Assembly (NCBI RefSeq): GCF_004011695.2
Contig: NC_082425.1
Coordinates: 682,001 to 746,000 of the forward strand
DNA from: Ascochyta rabiei
Taxonomy: Eukaryota; Ascomycota; Dothideomycetes; Pleosporales; Didymellaceae
DNA length: 64,000 bases
Direction: 5' to 3'
Shown here: in pieces, positions 12,090 to 21,715 of the stretch
Numbering within the stretch: the first letter of the stretch is position 1
Layout of the letters: every line of letters begins with the position of its first letter
Notes under the pieces: model-generated
Databases searched by the model: none
The model's input: only the letters and a program-made list of their open reading frames with translations
What the model was told of the DNA's origin: nothing
Made by a program: the position numbers and the translations under genes

Positions 12090-14664
12090 ATGCCCAACCC
12101 CAATCCGACCGCGCAACCCTCCCATGCCGTCGCTTCGACGCGCCTCGCCCATGCGCGCAGCTTGTCCGTCAAAACAAACACAGCCACAGCGACAGCGACA
12201 GCCACAGCGACAGCGACAGCGACCAAGCTGCCTGCGAACCCGCTCCCCGCTCCAGACATCCGCTTGTTTGTGACCAACCTGCGCTTGCTGGACTTGGACT
12301 TGCGCCACGATTGGCCAAACATCACGACTCAATCCTTCTCCGCCAAGAACGCAGACCAGAAGCAGCGCATCAGCGGCGCCGAGTGGGCCCTCTTCCGTCT
12401 GTTCGAGATCTGGGACCCCAACGAGGCTGCACAGGTGCGTCTGGACACACATCAGATGGAGGGCATGCTGAACCTCGTGACAGAAACTGCGCCCCTTCTT
12501 CCCACCCCTCGAGCCGCTGCAGTCCCTGAACCTCCGCGCCGCCCTCTACCGATGGCTGAACGAACTGAAGAAGAACGGCGTCCTAGGCCGCGAGTCGGTC
12601 CTGCGCAAGACCATGCTCGACGAGTGCAAGGGCGACAAGTTCTTCGAGATCCTGGCCCTGTTCTCTGCTGCAGTCCTCAAAAAGGTGCTGCCTTCAAGAG
12701 CTGGGAACCACAGGAACGCGGCCGTTGCGCGGAAACTGGCAACCGCGTCCACCCTGTCAAGTGACGCCCAGCGCTCCCTGCTCCCGCTTGCCATTGCCCA
12801 CAAAGCTGCACTCGTCAATCTCCTGCGCCGCAAGGACGAGCAAAGGCTGAAGTTCTCCGAGTTCGAGAAAACGCTTGACGCAAAGGCAAAGGACATCAAC
12901 AAGCGCATTCGCAGATGCGTGGACACGCCAAGAGCAAGGAGACCAGCAGTGCCGCAGAGGGAAGCCGACGCCATCAAGCGGCAGCTCGCAGACAACTGGA
13001 TTGGCAACCAGAAGTGGCTCGGCGTCATGCTGCATGGCGACCAGGTGCAAGCTGGTGATGCCTTCTTGAGCAATCAATTCGACAAACTCTGGCATCTGGT
13101 AGAGCGCGGGAGAAAGCTGCAAGACGCAGCGCCTGAAGCGGGACTGCTAGACAATCTACAATCAAGGGTCCAACAACAGCAGAACAGACTACAGCAATGG
13201 AAGGCCTTCCATGCAGAGCTACGCAGTGACGCCGCCAAACACGCAGCAACAAACCACAACGCACCAGCCCCTGCGAAGAATTTCAAGTTTGAAAGCCACA
13301 TCCAGCACCAGCTGCCCCCATCCAAACAAGTCAAGAGCTGCGTAGTGAAGCGACCAGCATTGCGATCGAGCTATCTGGACATCTTGACCGACATGGACTC
13401 GGAGCTGTCGCGTGTCTCACAGTCAAAGCCTCAGCAGGCGTTTACTTCCACTCGCCGGCGACGTACGTCATCAGCTGCCCCTGCTCGTTCTCCAGTCCAG
13501 ACGAAAAATCTCTTCTATTACAACCAGACAGCACAGGCGCCACCGAGTCCAGCCTGGCAGACGGAGCCAAAGACGCTTGTCAACGAGCCCAAGACGCTCG
13601 TGAGGGAGCAGAAGGCTCTTTTCGAAGGCCTGTCTAGCAACGCAGACATGCATCCGCAGCGACGGGCGTTCGTAAAAGCGACACCCACTGATTATGATGC
13701 AACTCTGGTGGATCGGCTGTCCAGTTTGCGCATCGCTGCGCCCAAGTCGCCGGCCACCCAGTCTCCTGTTCGTCGGCGCTTCCAGCCTGAGCCAGAGTCG
13801 GAGCCCACACCAACAGCAGTGGCTCACAATGCTCGTGCAGCGTCATCATCCCCGTTACCTTCAGAGGGCTCGCCGGTACCTTCGCAGGCAACGCCTTTCT
13901 CAGAGTCATCGCCTACCGAATCTCCCGCACCTTCTTTCGAACGCTCAGCTCCTGTCTTAGAGGCCCCCAACCTGGGTCCAGAAGAGGCGCTTGCTGATCA
14001 GATCATTACGTCGATTGGTAACGCGACTCCATCGCCCGTGAAGAAGCCTCAACCTCGCATGTCCATGTCTCTCGTGGAGCGCACGCGCATGACTCTCTCT
14101 CGAACACCATCCTTTGAACCCGTGCCCGAATCGCCAGACGACCTCCCCATCGCTCCACCGACGGTGCTTCCCTCGGCCAACGATGTTGGGGTGAGCAATG
14201 TCACGACGCTTCTGGAACGCACACGTCTGAGCATGGCCACCATGTCTAATCGACCCCGTGCCTCCCTCGCCCCTTCGCAAGAGACTGCCAGAAAGCAAAA
14301 CCCAAAGTCGAGATCATCACTCTTCCCCGTCAACCAGTTTGATACGCCACGCACTCGCAAGTCGTTTGAAGCCATCGAGGAAGTGGGGAGCAGTGAAAAG
14401 ACACCCAAAGAAGATCTGCTGGCAGGAGACATTGACTACGACCGCGTGTTTAAGAGTCGTCCACGTATCGCTACGAGTCCGATCTTCAGCCCTGAGAAGT
14501 TCGGTGGGAACTGCGATGAGGATGCTGAAGACGACGCGTATGAGGAGGAAATCACCGGAATCGATCTAGGAGACGTGGATCAGAGTGACAACGAAGACAA
14601 CGAAGGATTTACGCAGAGCTGGGCAGACAGTCCAAGTCGACGCGCAGGGAAGGTCAACTACTGA
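12090..14664 (+). CDS. HAUS augmin-like complex subunit 6, 841 aa
   Basis: Exons are 12090-12434 and 12484-14664, with a 49 bp intron (donor GTGCGT, acceptor GACAG) and phase 0 on both sides. Augmin recruits gamma-tubulin to spindle microtubules, and fungal subunits are known from Aspergillus. The N-terminal domain is recognisable: FVTNLRLLDLDLRHDWPNI, then EWALFRLFEIWDP, and across the junction KLRPFFPPLEPLQSLNLRAA, followed by NGVLGRESVLRKTMLDECKG and FSAAVLKKVLP. Residues ~240-400 are helical, with Gln-rich heptad-like stretches. The C-terminal half is Ser/Pro-rich with many SP and TP sites and two LERTRLS/VERTRMT repeats, as expected for a cell-cycle-phosphorylated tail. Near residues 30-45 an in-frame ACAGCG repeat encodes an Ala-Thr tract that is probably length-variable. 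Confidence 0.88.
12178..12228. repeat. ACAGCG/ACAGCC hexanucleotide repeat inside HAUS6 exon 1
   Basis: Tandem 6 bp units encode alternating Thr-Ala in the disordered N-terminal tail of HAUS6. The 6 bp period keeps the frame when copy number changes. Confidence 0.8.
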
Positions 14665-15104
14665 CGTCCAACCCCATGCTTAGGATTGGGACAGCAATGT
14701 GATATGCTACGGCTTACGCAGCGTTCAATTGGGGAAAGACTCTCGCATTATATGAATGATTTGGGAAACCCACCGCTGAAGTAGTGGCATAGCATTCAAT
14801 CTTGTGGGTGCTAACCAAAAACATATCCCTCTATCAACTGATCATTACCATATGTACCCACAAGGGCTTGCAGCATGACTCATCTCTCGCCTTCCAGTTC
14901 CGGATGGTACAATGCGACAACCACAACCAATGTGTACTCTGCCTGACTTATGTTAATGCCGAGTTATTGTGAGGACAGCGTGTTCTTTAGCTTCGATTGC
15001 GCCATAAACTTGCCATGGCACGCTTGATGACTGCCCAACTCTTGGTGGCATAAACATATACAATTCGAGGTCAACAACACAGCCAGTCCGCAAATCGCGA
15101 CAAG
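14665..15104. other. Intergenic region
   Basis: The 3' flank of HAUS6 and the promoter of the GNAT gene, transcribed in the same direction. Nothing else was recognised. Confidence 0.55.
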
Positions 15105-15851
15105 ATGGCTGCAAATCATGTCCCGACAACGTACAAGTTCATCCGCGTCCCTCGGACGTCCGCGCGCTTCGCAGAACTGGTCACCAAATTCCGCATCACA
15201 CGTCTCGCCGCTCTAGAAACGGACCCAGCCAGCTTCGTCTCCCAACACGCCACCGAGCGCGCCCTACCTCTCGAAATTTGGACCAAACGCTTTTCTCGCG
15301 ACGCGACGATTCTCATCTGCGTAGCCAGCAACGACACCACCCCCCTCGACGATGAAACTGCCTTGATCGAGGGAGAATGGGCCGGCTTCGCCGCACTGCG
15401 CGGCCCGCTGAAATACGAAGACTACTACTTCTCCCCAGACATGAACCTTGCCATCCCCGAGAATCCACAGACCGAGGCAAGATGGTATCTATACGACCTA
15501 TACACAAAACCCTTACACCGAGGACGCGGCCTAGCTAAAAAACTCGTCAACACATGCACTGAGCTAGCCATAGAGAGTACCAGAACTCTTCGTTCACTGC
15601 CTCTCGATAACGACGCTTCTTTGCAGAAAGCCCGCATCTTGCTCTTTATGAACCCCAAGAATGCCTGGCTCGTGCGCATGTATGAGGGCTTTGGTTTTCG
15701 CGGCACGGGCAGGGTGACGATGACGGAGGGGTTTAGGGCTGGTGCGTTGCATGAGAGCTTGCCGAGCGATACGGAGAGTACCGAGGAGTTGAGACGGTTT
15801 TGGCATACCCGCGTTGGGTTGGCGATGGAGCAGGTGGTGAGTGTTGGTTAG
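15105..15851 (+). CDS. GNAT-family N-acetyltransferase, 248 aa, single exon
   Basis: The protein starts at the first ATG after a short A/C-rich leader. It has the GNAT fold: an N-terminal helix-strand region (FAELVTKFRITRLAALE), then a strand with EWAGFAALRGPL. The acetyl-CoA-binding motif follows at residues ~130-147 (YDLYTKPLHRGRGLAKKLV), where the RGRGLA loop corresponds to the consensus R/Q-x-x-G-x-G/A. The C-terminal strand and helix (NPKNAWLVRMYEGFGFRGTG) form motif B, with the usual N-x-x-A...Y-x-x-x-GF pattern. The family transfers acetyl groups from acetyl-CoA to amines. The substrate cannot be told from sequence. There is no targeting signal, so it is probably cytosolic or nuclear. 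Confidence 0.85.
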   Translation: MAANHVPTTYKFIRVPRTSARFAELVTKFRITRLAALETDPASFVSQHATERALPLEIWTKRFSRDATILICVASNDTTPLDDETALIEGEWAGFAALRGPLKYEDYYFSPDMNLAIPENPQTEARWYLYDLYTKPLHRGRGLAKKLVNTCTELAIESTRTLRSLPLDNDASLQKARILLFMNPKNAWLVRMYEGFGFRGTGRVTMTEGFRAGALHESLPSDTESTEELRRFWHTRVGLAMEQVVSVG

Positions 15852-15875
15852 GGGGGTCGCAAATCAGGCGAGAAG

Positions 15876-16110
15876 CTCTCGTGTTGCAGAGAAAGTTCGG
15901 CTACAAGCCAACAGTCCTTGACAATACAAGAGGTGTTTATTGCTATCCTTTAAGGTATTTGCAACCTCTAACAATACTACAAGACTTTAGCGACTTCTCT
16001 TAGATCTGAATGCAGCACAATTAACGCGAAAGGCCTCCAGCAGTACCTTTGAGGGCCTGCCGCTGACAATGTAGCTAGCTTCTTCTGCAACGCGAGAGAG
16101 AGGGTGGTGC
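15876..16110. repeat. Degenerate dispersed repeat, copy A
   Basis: This stretch, just after the GNAT gene, resembles 25856-26090. Both start with GTTGCAGA, then a CGGCTACAAG block, AACAGTCC, TTTA(T/A)TGCTAT, AAGACTT(T/C)AGC(G/A)ACTTCTCTTA, a CCAGCA(G/C) block and an ATGTAGC block in the same order. By eye the copies differ at about a third of positions, with many transitions. I see no coding capacity. It looks like an old, unclassified repeat or small non-autonomous element. Confidence 0.55.
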
Positions 16111-16570
16111 GTGCAGTGGCAAGGGACAATGTTTCGAGGTTGACGTGTGGGTCTTGAGAGTATGGTATGAGATCCTCTAGAATAGGAGAGCCTCTACAAT
16201 GCTGTTGACAAGGCGCTTACCTCTAGGCATTCTCGCTCGTGGGTGGCTAGTGCTACCAAACAAGGTAGTCGCGATTTGTGACCACAACGGTGCGCCAGAC
16301 TTCCCTTTCCAAGTTATGACTGCCCCAGTGTCAGCCAGTGCAACCGTGCTCCACGCTGTGAACGATTTTAAAGGCAATCTCGAACCTCACCTACCCCAGC
16401 ATCTATCATTCGGTAAACCTCCTCATCAGCTGCCTACAACCTCATTTTTACAGCCCCTCTTCTCCGCTTCTGCGGACGATAACCTTCATCAATGTCAGTG
16501 ACGGCCTTCATTCTGATCATCACCATGCCTACAAGCTCGAGAATGAGGTCAGTACTAAGTGTCAAAGCAG

Positions 16571-17793
16571 CTCCGCTACCTTACCGCCACCACGTTCGCC
16601 CTCCATACCATCTCAACCTGTGGCCCTTGCCTGCCCGTACAGCGGCGACCCTATAGCCTTCCCATTGTTTACGAGTCGTTCAGTCTGGATCCGTCTGCTA
16701 GGCCCAGACCCAGCCTAGGCAGGGTACGGACCTCACCCTCGTTCCCGCGCGTCGACCCATATTCCTTCAGAAGCACCCCCAGGCGAAGCACTGGCACAAG
16801 CACACCCAGAACAGGTGAATCGGGACGCAAACGAACCCTCGCCGAGCGCATTGCAGACCTTGACGCAGCACCTCCTCTCGACAAGGGCCCGTGGCACAAG
16901 GATAGTGCGTTTTACTCGCCCAACAAGACGTGGAAGGAGATTGGCGACGACTGTCGAGCGTGGGAGGCCCTGAAACAAAAAGACAAAGAGACCAAACGTC
17001 TCAATCGTCAACTCGACGGCTCGCGATCCCGGTCAAGTTCCATCACACCAAACACGTCCAGAGTCAACTCTTTCCGGAGCCTCGGTTCGGCCACTCAGCT
17101 CAACTCGACCAGCCGTGTCCATTCGTTGAAATATTCAGAGACTGGGAGTACTGTCAGCTCGGTCCCGTCTTCCACCTCCGGCAGGTCGACTCGATTCCAA
17201 GAGGTAGACACAGCCAACGAAGATGATCGAATCCATGAGAGACATGAAGCACAGGAGCAACAGTCACGAAAGCCTGAATCTGGAAAGGACTGCAAACAAG
17301 ATACTACACCGCATGGAGGACAAGGCCAGCGAGGATTCTTTGGAAGGCACAAGGGCAAGAATATTGGGTATGGTCTCGCGATATCGTTGAGCTCAGATGT
17401 TAACGATGTGCAGCGAACGCCCGAGCAATCTACGGCCCGAATCGGTGTCTCGACGTGATAAGTTTCGCTCCAGCTTCCTCACGAAAGACTGGCGCCGCCA
17501 TCGTCGAACACAATCCAACGAGCAAATCGTATCTACACTGCACTTCGGCGAAGGAGGACTCTCGGATGGCTGCCTACGAGCACCTGCTTGTCATCACTGA
17601 AGATCTGCTACACCGTCTGATGGATACGGAGGGGATCACGAGCAGTGGCTGGCTACCATCGACACCCCAGTCACAACATGCGGCAACGTACCATGCTGCC
17701 AGTGTCAGTGGAAGCGCAGCAGGCAGTGTGTCGGCCAGCAGAAGGAGCAGCGCCACGCCCCAAGAGTCTGACGAGCCCGTTTACTTGTCGTGA
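16571..17793 (+). CDS. Ser-rich, basic protein of unknown function; ends uncertain
   Basis: A long open exon runs to 17367. The core contains TLAERIADLDAAPPLDKGPW and YSPNKTWKEIGDDCRAWEAL, followed by a Ser/Thr-rich basic stretch. The frame has no ATG, so the true start must come through an upstream intron. GTCAGT at 16494 and TACTAAG with GCAG at 16554-16570 are good splice signals, but I could not fit the phase. Downstream, a 46 bp intron (17368-17413, GTATGG...GTGCAG) joins KNIG to ERPSNLRPESVSRRDKF. A second intron at about 17529-17580 would join to a frame with HLLVITEDLLHRLMD that stops at 17793. Without it, translation stops near 17600. The family is not recognised. It is probably a disordered phosphoprotein. 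Confidence 0.5.
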
Positions 17794-17814
17794 CCCTACT
17801 TACGGAGATATAGG

Positions 17815-18090
17815 ATGATCATGCCGCCACCTGAGCGCTTCGCGAACGTCTTGCACACGCCTCACTCATCCCATCATATCCCAAGACCTCCTATGGGTGC
17901 CAACGTACCGGCACTCGTGCGTGGTAACAGTGATACAGCGTTTGGCAGCAACACTCCACATCTACCTCCGCAGGTCATTCCACGTACGGCGAGCGACGTG
18001 ATGATACAGCAGCCTCAGCCAGTGCAGGCGGGGCAGTATACGGGTCCTCGTTACGGACGCGTGCAGTGGAAGCTAGGATCGGAGAGTTGA
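17815..18090 (+). other. Open frame continuing past the stop at 17793, possible extra exon
   Basis: After the TGA at 17791-17793 the same frame stays open to 18090, with a Pro/His/Gln-rich sequence (MIMPPPERFANVLHTPH ... GPRYGRVQWKLGSES). A 24 bp GT...AG stretch (17790-17813) would restore the frame but is too short for a normal intron. It could be an extra exon joined by a longer intron, the remnant of a C-terminus lost to a nonsense change, or a chance open frame. Confidence 0.3.
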
Positions 18091-18446
18091 TAGTTGGATG
18101 CTATATGGGATTGCGGTGGTCTTTGGTGTCTTGTGCTTCTCCGTTCTCGCACCCTAGTTCCTCAAACAAACACATCCCGACTCTTACTCGTAGGCCTCGT
18201 CATCCGGAACCTCGATTAGATGCTTGTGAATAGGGCTGCTGAGACATGAGTGCGTGACTCAGACTTGGTCCTGGTTCACGTTGTTTGGGTTTCGTTCGCG
18301 GTGAGTCGAAGGACAGGGGCGCTAGGCGGCGCTAAATATTGCATCGCACATTTCTTGCCCCACCCACCACTCCATCTTTGAATCGCGGCAGCACACACGA
18401 CGACCAAGGCACGAGGAGCATCCACACGCACGACCCCGCTCCTACA

Positions 18447-18478
<32 letters not shown>

Positions 18479-18506
18479 TACACATCACACACCACACACA
18501 GCAGCC
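18091..18506. other. Promoter and leader region of the eIF3g gene
   Basis: No gene recognised. The last 60 bases are a C/A-rich leader with a CA dinucleotide repeat. Confidence 0.55.
18443..18480. repeat. CA dinucleotide microsatellite in the eIF3g 5' leader
   Basis: A nearly pure (CA)n tract broken by two CATA interruptions, ending about 27 bp before the ATG of the eIF3g gene. It is probably part of the transcribed leader. Confidence 0.9.
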
Positions 18507-19457
18507 ATGTCTCGCGTAGCAGGGTGAGTGCTGCACACATGCTCTCAACCCCACGCAATCCACTGACGAGAATCTGCAGCCGCACCGACTGGGCCGAAGA
18601 GGAGGACGAGAACGACCTCGCGCTCCCCCAGCAGCAGGTGACCAAGAACAAGGACGGAACCGAGACGATTGTATCCTACCGCATCAACGAGGACGGCAAG
18701 AAGGTCAAGACGACGCGCCGCATCAAGAAGAGTGTCATCAAGCAGGTGGTCAACCCCCGCGTGGCCGAGCGCAAGGCATGGGCAAAATTCGGCCAGGAGA
18801 AGGGCAAGCCCGCGGGCCCGCAGACGGACACCGTCTCGGTCGCTGAGAACATACTCTTCCGCCCACAAGCCAACTGGAAGGCGTCGACAGAAGACAAGGG
18901 CGATGAGGAAAAGAAGAAGCTCGAGCTCAAGAACGCAAAGATCAAGTGCCGTATCTGCTCCGGCGACCACTTCACAACAAAGTGCCCCTTCAAGGACACC
19001 ATGGCCCCCGAGGGCGCCGACGCGCCCGCCGACATGCCCGACGATGCGCCTGGCGGCAGCGGCGGGCTGGGTGCCGGCAGCGGTGGCTACGTGCCCCCGC
19101 ACATGCGCGGCAAGATGGGCGGCGGCGAGAAGATGGGCGGCAAGTTTGACCGCGACGACAGCGCGACACTGCGCGTGACCAACGTCAGCGAGATGGCCGA
19201 GGAGCAGGATCTGCGCGACATGTTCAGCCGCTACGGTCACGTCACAAGAGTCTTCCTGGCCAAGGACCGCGAGACAGGGCGAGCCAAGGGCTTTGCTTTT
19301 ATCAGCTACGCAGACCGGTCGGACGCTGCCAAGGCGTGCGAGAAGATGGACGGCTGTAAGTTTTTGTTTCCATATTTTCTTTCACTTCTGCTAACACAAC
19401 GTTCCAGTCGGTTTCGGCCATCTCATCCTGCGTGTTGAGTTCGCCAAGAAGGCCTAA
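18507..19457 (+). CDS. TIF35: Translation initiation factor eIF3 subunit g, 280 aa
   Basis: Three exons: 18507-18523, 18580-19355 and 19408-19457. The introns are 56 and 52 bp, with donors GTGAGT and GTAAGT and acceptors TGCAG and TCCAG. The first exon encodes only MSRVAG. eIF3g is the RNA-binding subunit of eIF3 that supports scanning and reinitiation. The N-terminal region ([13 protein letters not shown], then [15 protein letters not shown]) binds other eIF3 subunits in known homologues. A CCHC zinc knuckle lies at residues 129-141 ([13 protein letters not shown]). A Gly-rich linker leads to an RRM at residues ~202-280, with RNP2 LRVTNV and RNP1 KGFAFISY. Length and order match fungal eIF3g. 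The final intron splits the RRM just before its last strand ([12 protein letters not shown]). Confidence 0.95.
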
Positions 19458-20076
19458 GTGCTTTGCGAGGAAAAGGACTGGCAAGTACTTTGCGAGAAAG
19501 GGAGGAAAAAAAACTGGCATTTGTGGAGATGTCAGGGTATCTTGGGAATGCATGGGCTCTGCTGGCATTTTTTTTCTTCTTCTCACTTTCTCTCTATTGA
19601 CCTAGTTCGAACGGGGTAGATATGGGCTTCGAACATGCACGACAGAATTGACAGAACTGACCTGACTGGCTGTGGCCGTGGAGCCTGGGGCTACAGAGAG
19701 TAATGCAATCATGACGACTTCCACATGTATCATCTACCGTCTGTTCCCTCCAGTCCTGTGGGCGAGACGTACGTAGCTCAGCCATGTGTGTGGGGACATG
19801 GCGTGCCGTGTGAACTCGGCCCGGCACGAGTTTTGGTCATGGTGGGGGGTGAGATCACGACTATGAAGAAGGGGAGCTCACGCAGACATGACTCGTTGTT
19901 TTGGTCTGTATCCATAGCTATATGCCAGCACAGCGTAGGGGTGATGCTGGATGCGTGTCTACTATGCACAGGATGCACGCGGCCATGATAGGACGGGTGG
20001 ATGGCATGACGAAGGCGAGGATGGAGAAACAAGGAGACGGAGATGAACAAGACGCAGGACACGACCGAATCTACAT
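19458..20076. other. Convergent 3' intergenic region
   Basis: It lies between the ends of eIF3g (plus) and the R3H gene (minus) and should contain both 3' untranslated regions. No gene recognised. Confidence 0.55.
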
Positions 20077-21152
20077 CTACACCATGCCCCAGAGCGGGGT
20101 GGGCATGGGACTGCACATGGGACGGCCACCGCTGCGCATCTTGGCCTCCTGGATGCCAATGTACGCCTCCCGTCGCGCAGGGGAGCCGACGGTGACGGAC
20201 CACGTGGTCAGGCCGTAGTAGACGCCGATGTGGTGGACGAGCCAGCGGCCAAAGGTGCCACCGTTGTCGCCCTCGGGCGTCTCGAACAGCATGAGTTCGC
20301 GCTTGAGCTGGGCGCTCGCGCCGTCGTGGTCGTGCGTCTGCCCGTTGCGCCCCACAAAGACTATCTCCTCGTCCTCGCTGTCCAAGTCGGCGGGCAGGCC
20401 GTCGGCTTCGGCAGCGCGCGCGCTGGCTTCCCACTCGCTGACGAAGCGGCGCACTTCGCCTTCTAGGTCCATCAGCAGGCCCTTTGCGCCGCGGCTGCGC
20501 TTGAGCTTCTCGCGCAGCTCCTTGGGCACGACCCCGGGCGTCGTGGGCTTGTTGGCGACGGTCCGGCTCGCGTTCTTCTCGGCTACGCTGGCGTCGTGGC
20601 GCTTGGTCGACTGGCGCTTCAGGCCAGCGTCCCACAGCGGCGCAAGGTAGTAAGGGACGTTGCGCACGCGGTAGGTAGGGTGGACCTCCCAGTCCTGGGG
20701 AGCGGGAGGCTCGGCGTGAGGGTTGTTCAGGAGACGGTCTGGGGAGGGTTAGGCATGGCAATGAGACTGCTGGTGGTGGCGATGGTGGTTTGCATCGTGG
20801 TAGGGTTCATGTCAGCATCACTCAAGAACGTACCATTCTCCCACCTCTGCCTGCGCCGGCTGCCCTCCTTGCCCTTGAGCAGAGCCTCGCGCCTTTTCAG
20901 GCTGTCTCGACGAATCGGCTCCTTGCGGCGATAGACGGTATGCACCTGCGAGGTGGTGGCCGGCGCAGGGCGGGCCGGCGCATCGAGCTCATCGAGGGGG
21001 ATGTCAAAGGCAACCGAGGTGTCCGGGACGCTGACGGCAGGCGCAGAGATGGCGACAGAGCCCATGGCTGCCGTTGCCTGCTCGGTCCATGCCTCAATGT
21101 CTATGGGCTGGGGAGCCGCAGCTTGGGGAGCCAGGTCGTCGGTGATGGCCAT
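20077..21152 (-). CDS. R3H-domain protein (R3HDM4-like), 326 aa
   Basis: On the minus strand, exon 1 is 21152-20834 and exon 2 is 20738-20077. The 95 bp intron has donor GTACGT and acceptor CCCAG, and the frame joins as RWEN-DRLLNNPHAEPP. Residues ~85-190 (YRRKEPIRRDSLKRREALLK, then DWEVHPTYRVRNVPYYLAPLW) match the R3H-associated N-terminal region found in R3HDM4-type proteins. An acidic segment (DLDSEDEEIVFVGR) follows. The C-terminal R3H-like part reads LMLFETPEGDNGGTFGRWLVHHIGVYYGLTTWSVTVG. R3H domains bind single-stranded nucleic acid, but the classical Arg-x-x-x-His spacing is only loosely present here. A nuclear or cytosolic RNA-related role is an inference from the family. Confidence 0.78.
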
Positions 21153-21715
21153 GGTGGCGCTGGGGGCGCGATTGTGCGATAAGAGAGCTGACGAGGGAAC
21201 GAGCTGTGCAAAGAAAGGGGGGCTCAGCAGAGAGCGTGCCTGGTAATCTGGGAGAGACGCCTTGTAGTCTGGGAGAGACGCGAGCAGAGAGTGGCCGGGG
21301 CAGCAGCCGCTGGAGAGACGTGGACGGGTCGACGACGTGATGTCCTCCGCGATAGGAGGGTGTGGCGTGTAGTCATGCACGTCATTGCAGCCAATCAGCG
21401 CACAACCTGGGGCGTACCCTGTCCGCGGATCATCGGTGAATCACGACGAGAGTCACGTCCACATCCGTGACTGTGCACGTAGCATGTGAAGTCCACCACA
21501 CACCACATGGTACGTGTCTCGGGGAGGGCACAGGTCAGTGAGGTCGTGGCTATCTTTTCGGCCAAGACGAACCAGTGATGAAGTGAGAACCTGGATGCTG
21601 ATTCATGTAGAAGCACAAACAAGACTGCTGAGTGTGGTGTATGTATACCCCCAAACGCCGACCCCTGACAACGCCCACTTCTGTCCAAAAACGCCTGGTT
21701 TGACTCAACGTCGTC
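21153..21715. other. Intergenic region between two minus-strand genes
   Basis: Promoter and leader of the R3H gene and the 3' flank of the large mitochondrial-type gene. No gene recognised. Confidence 0.55.
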
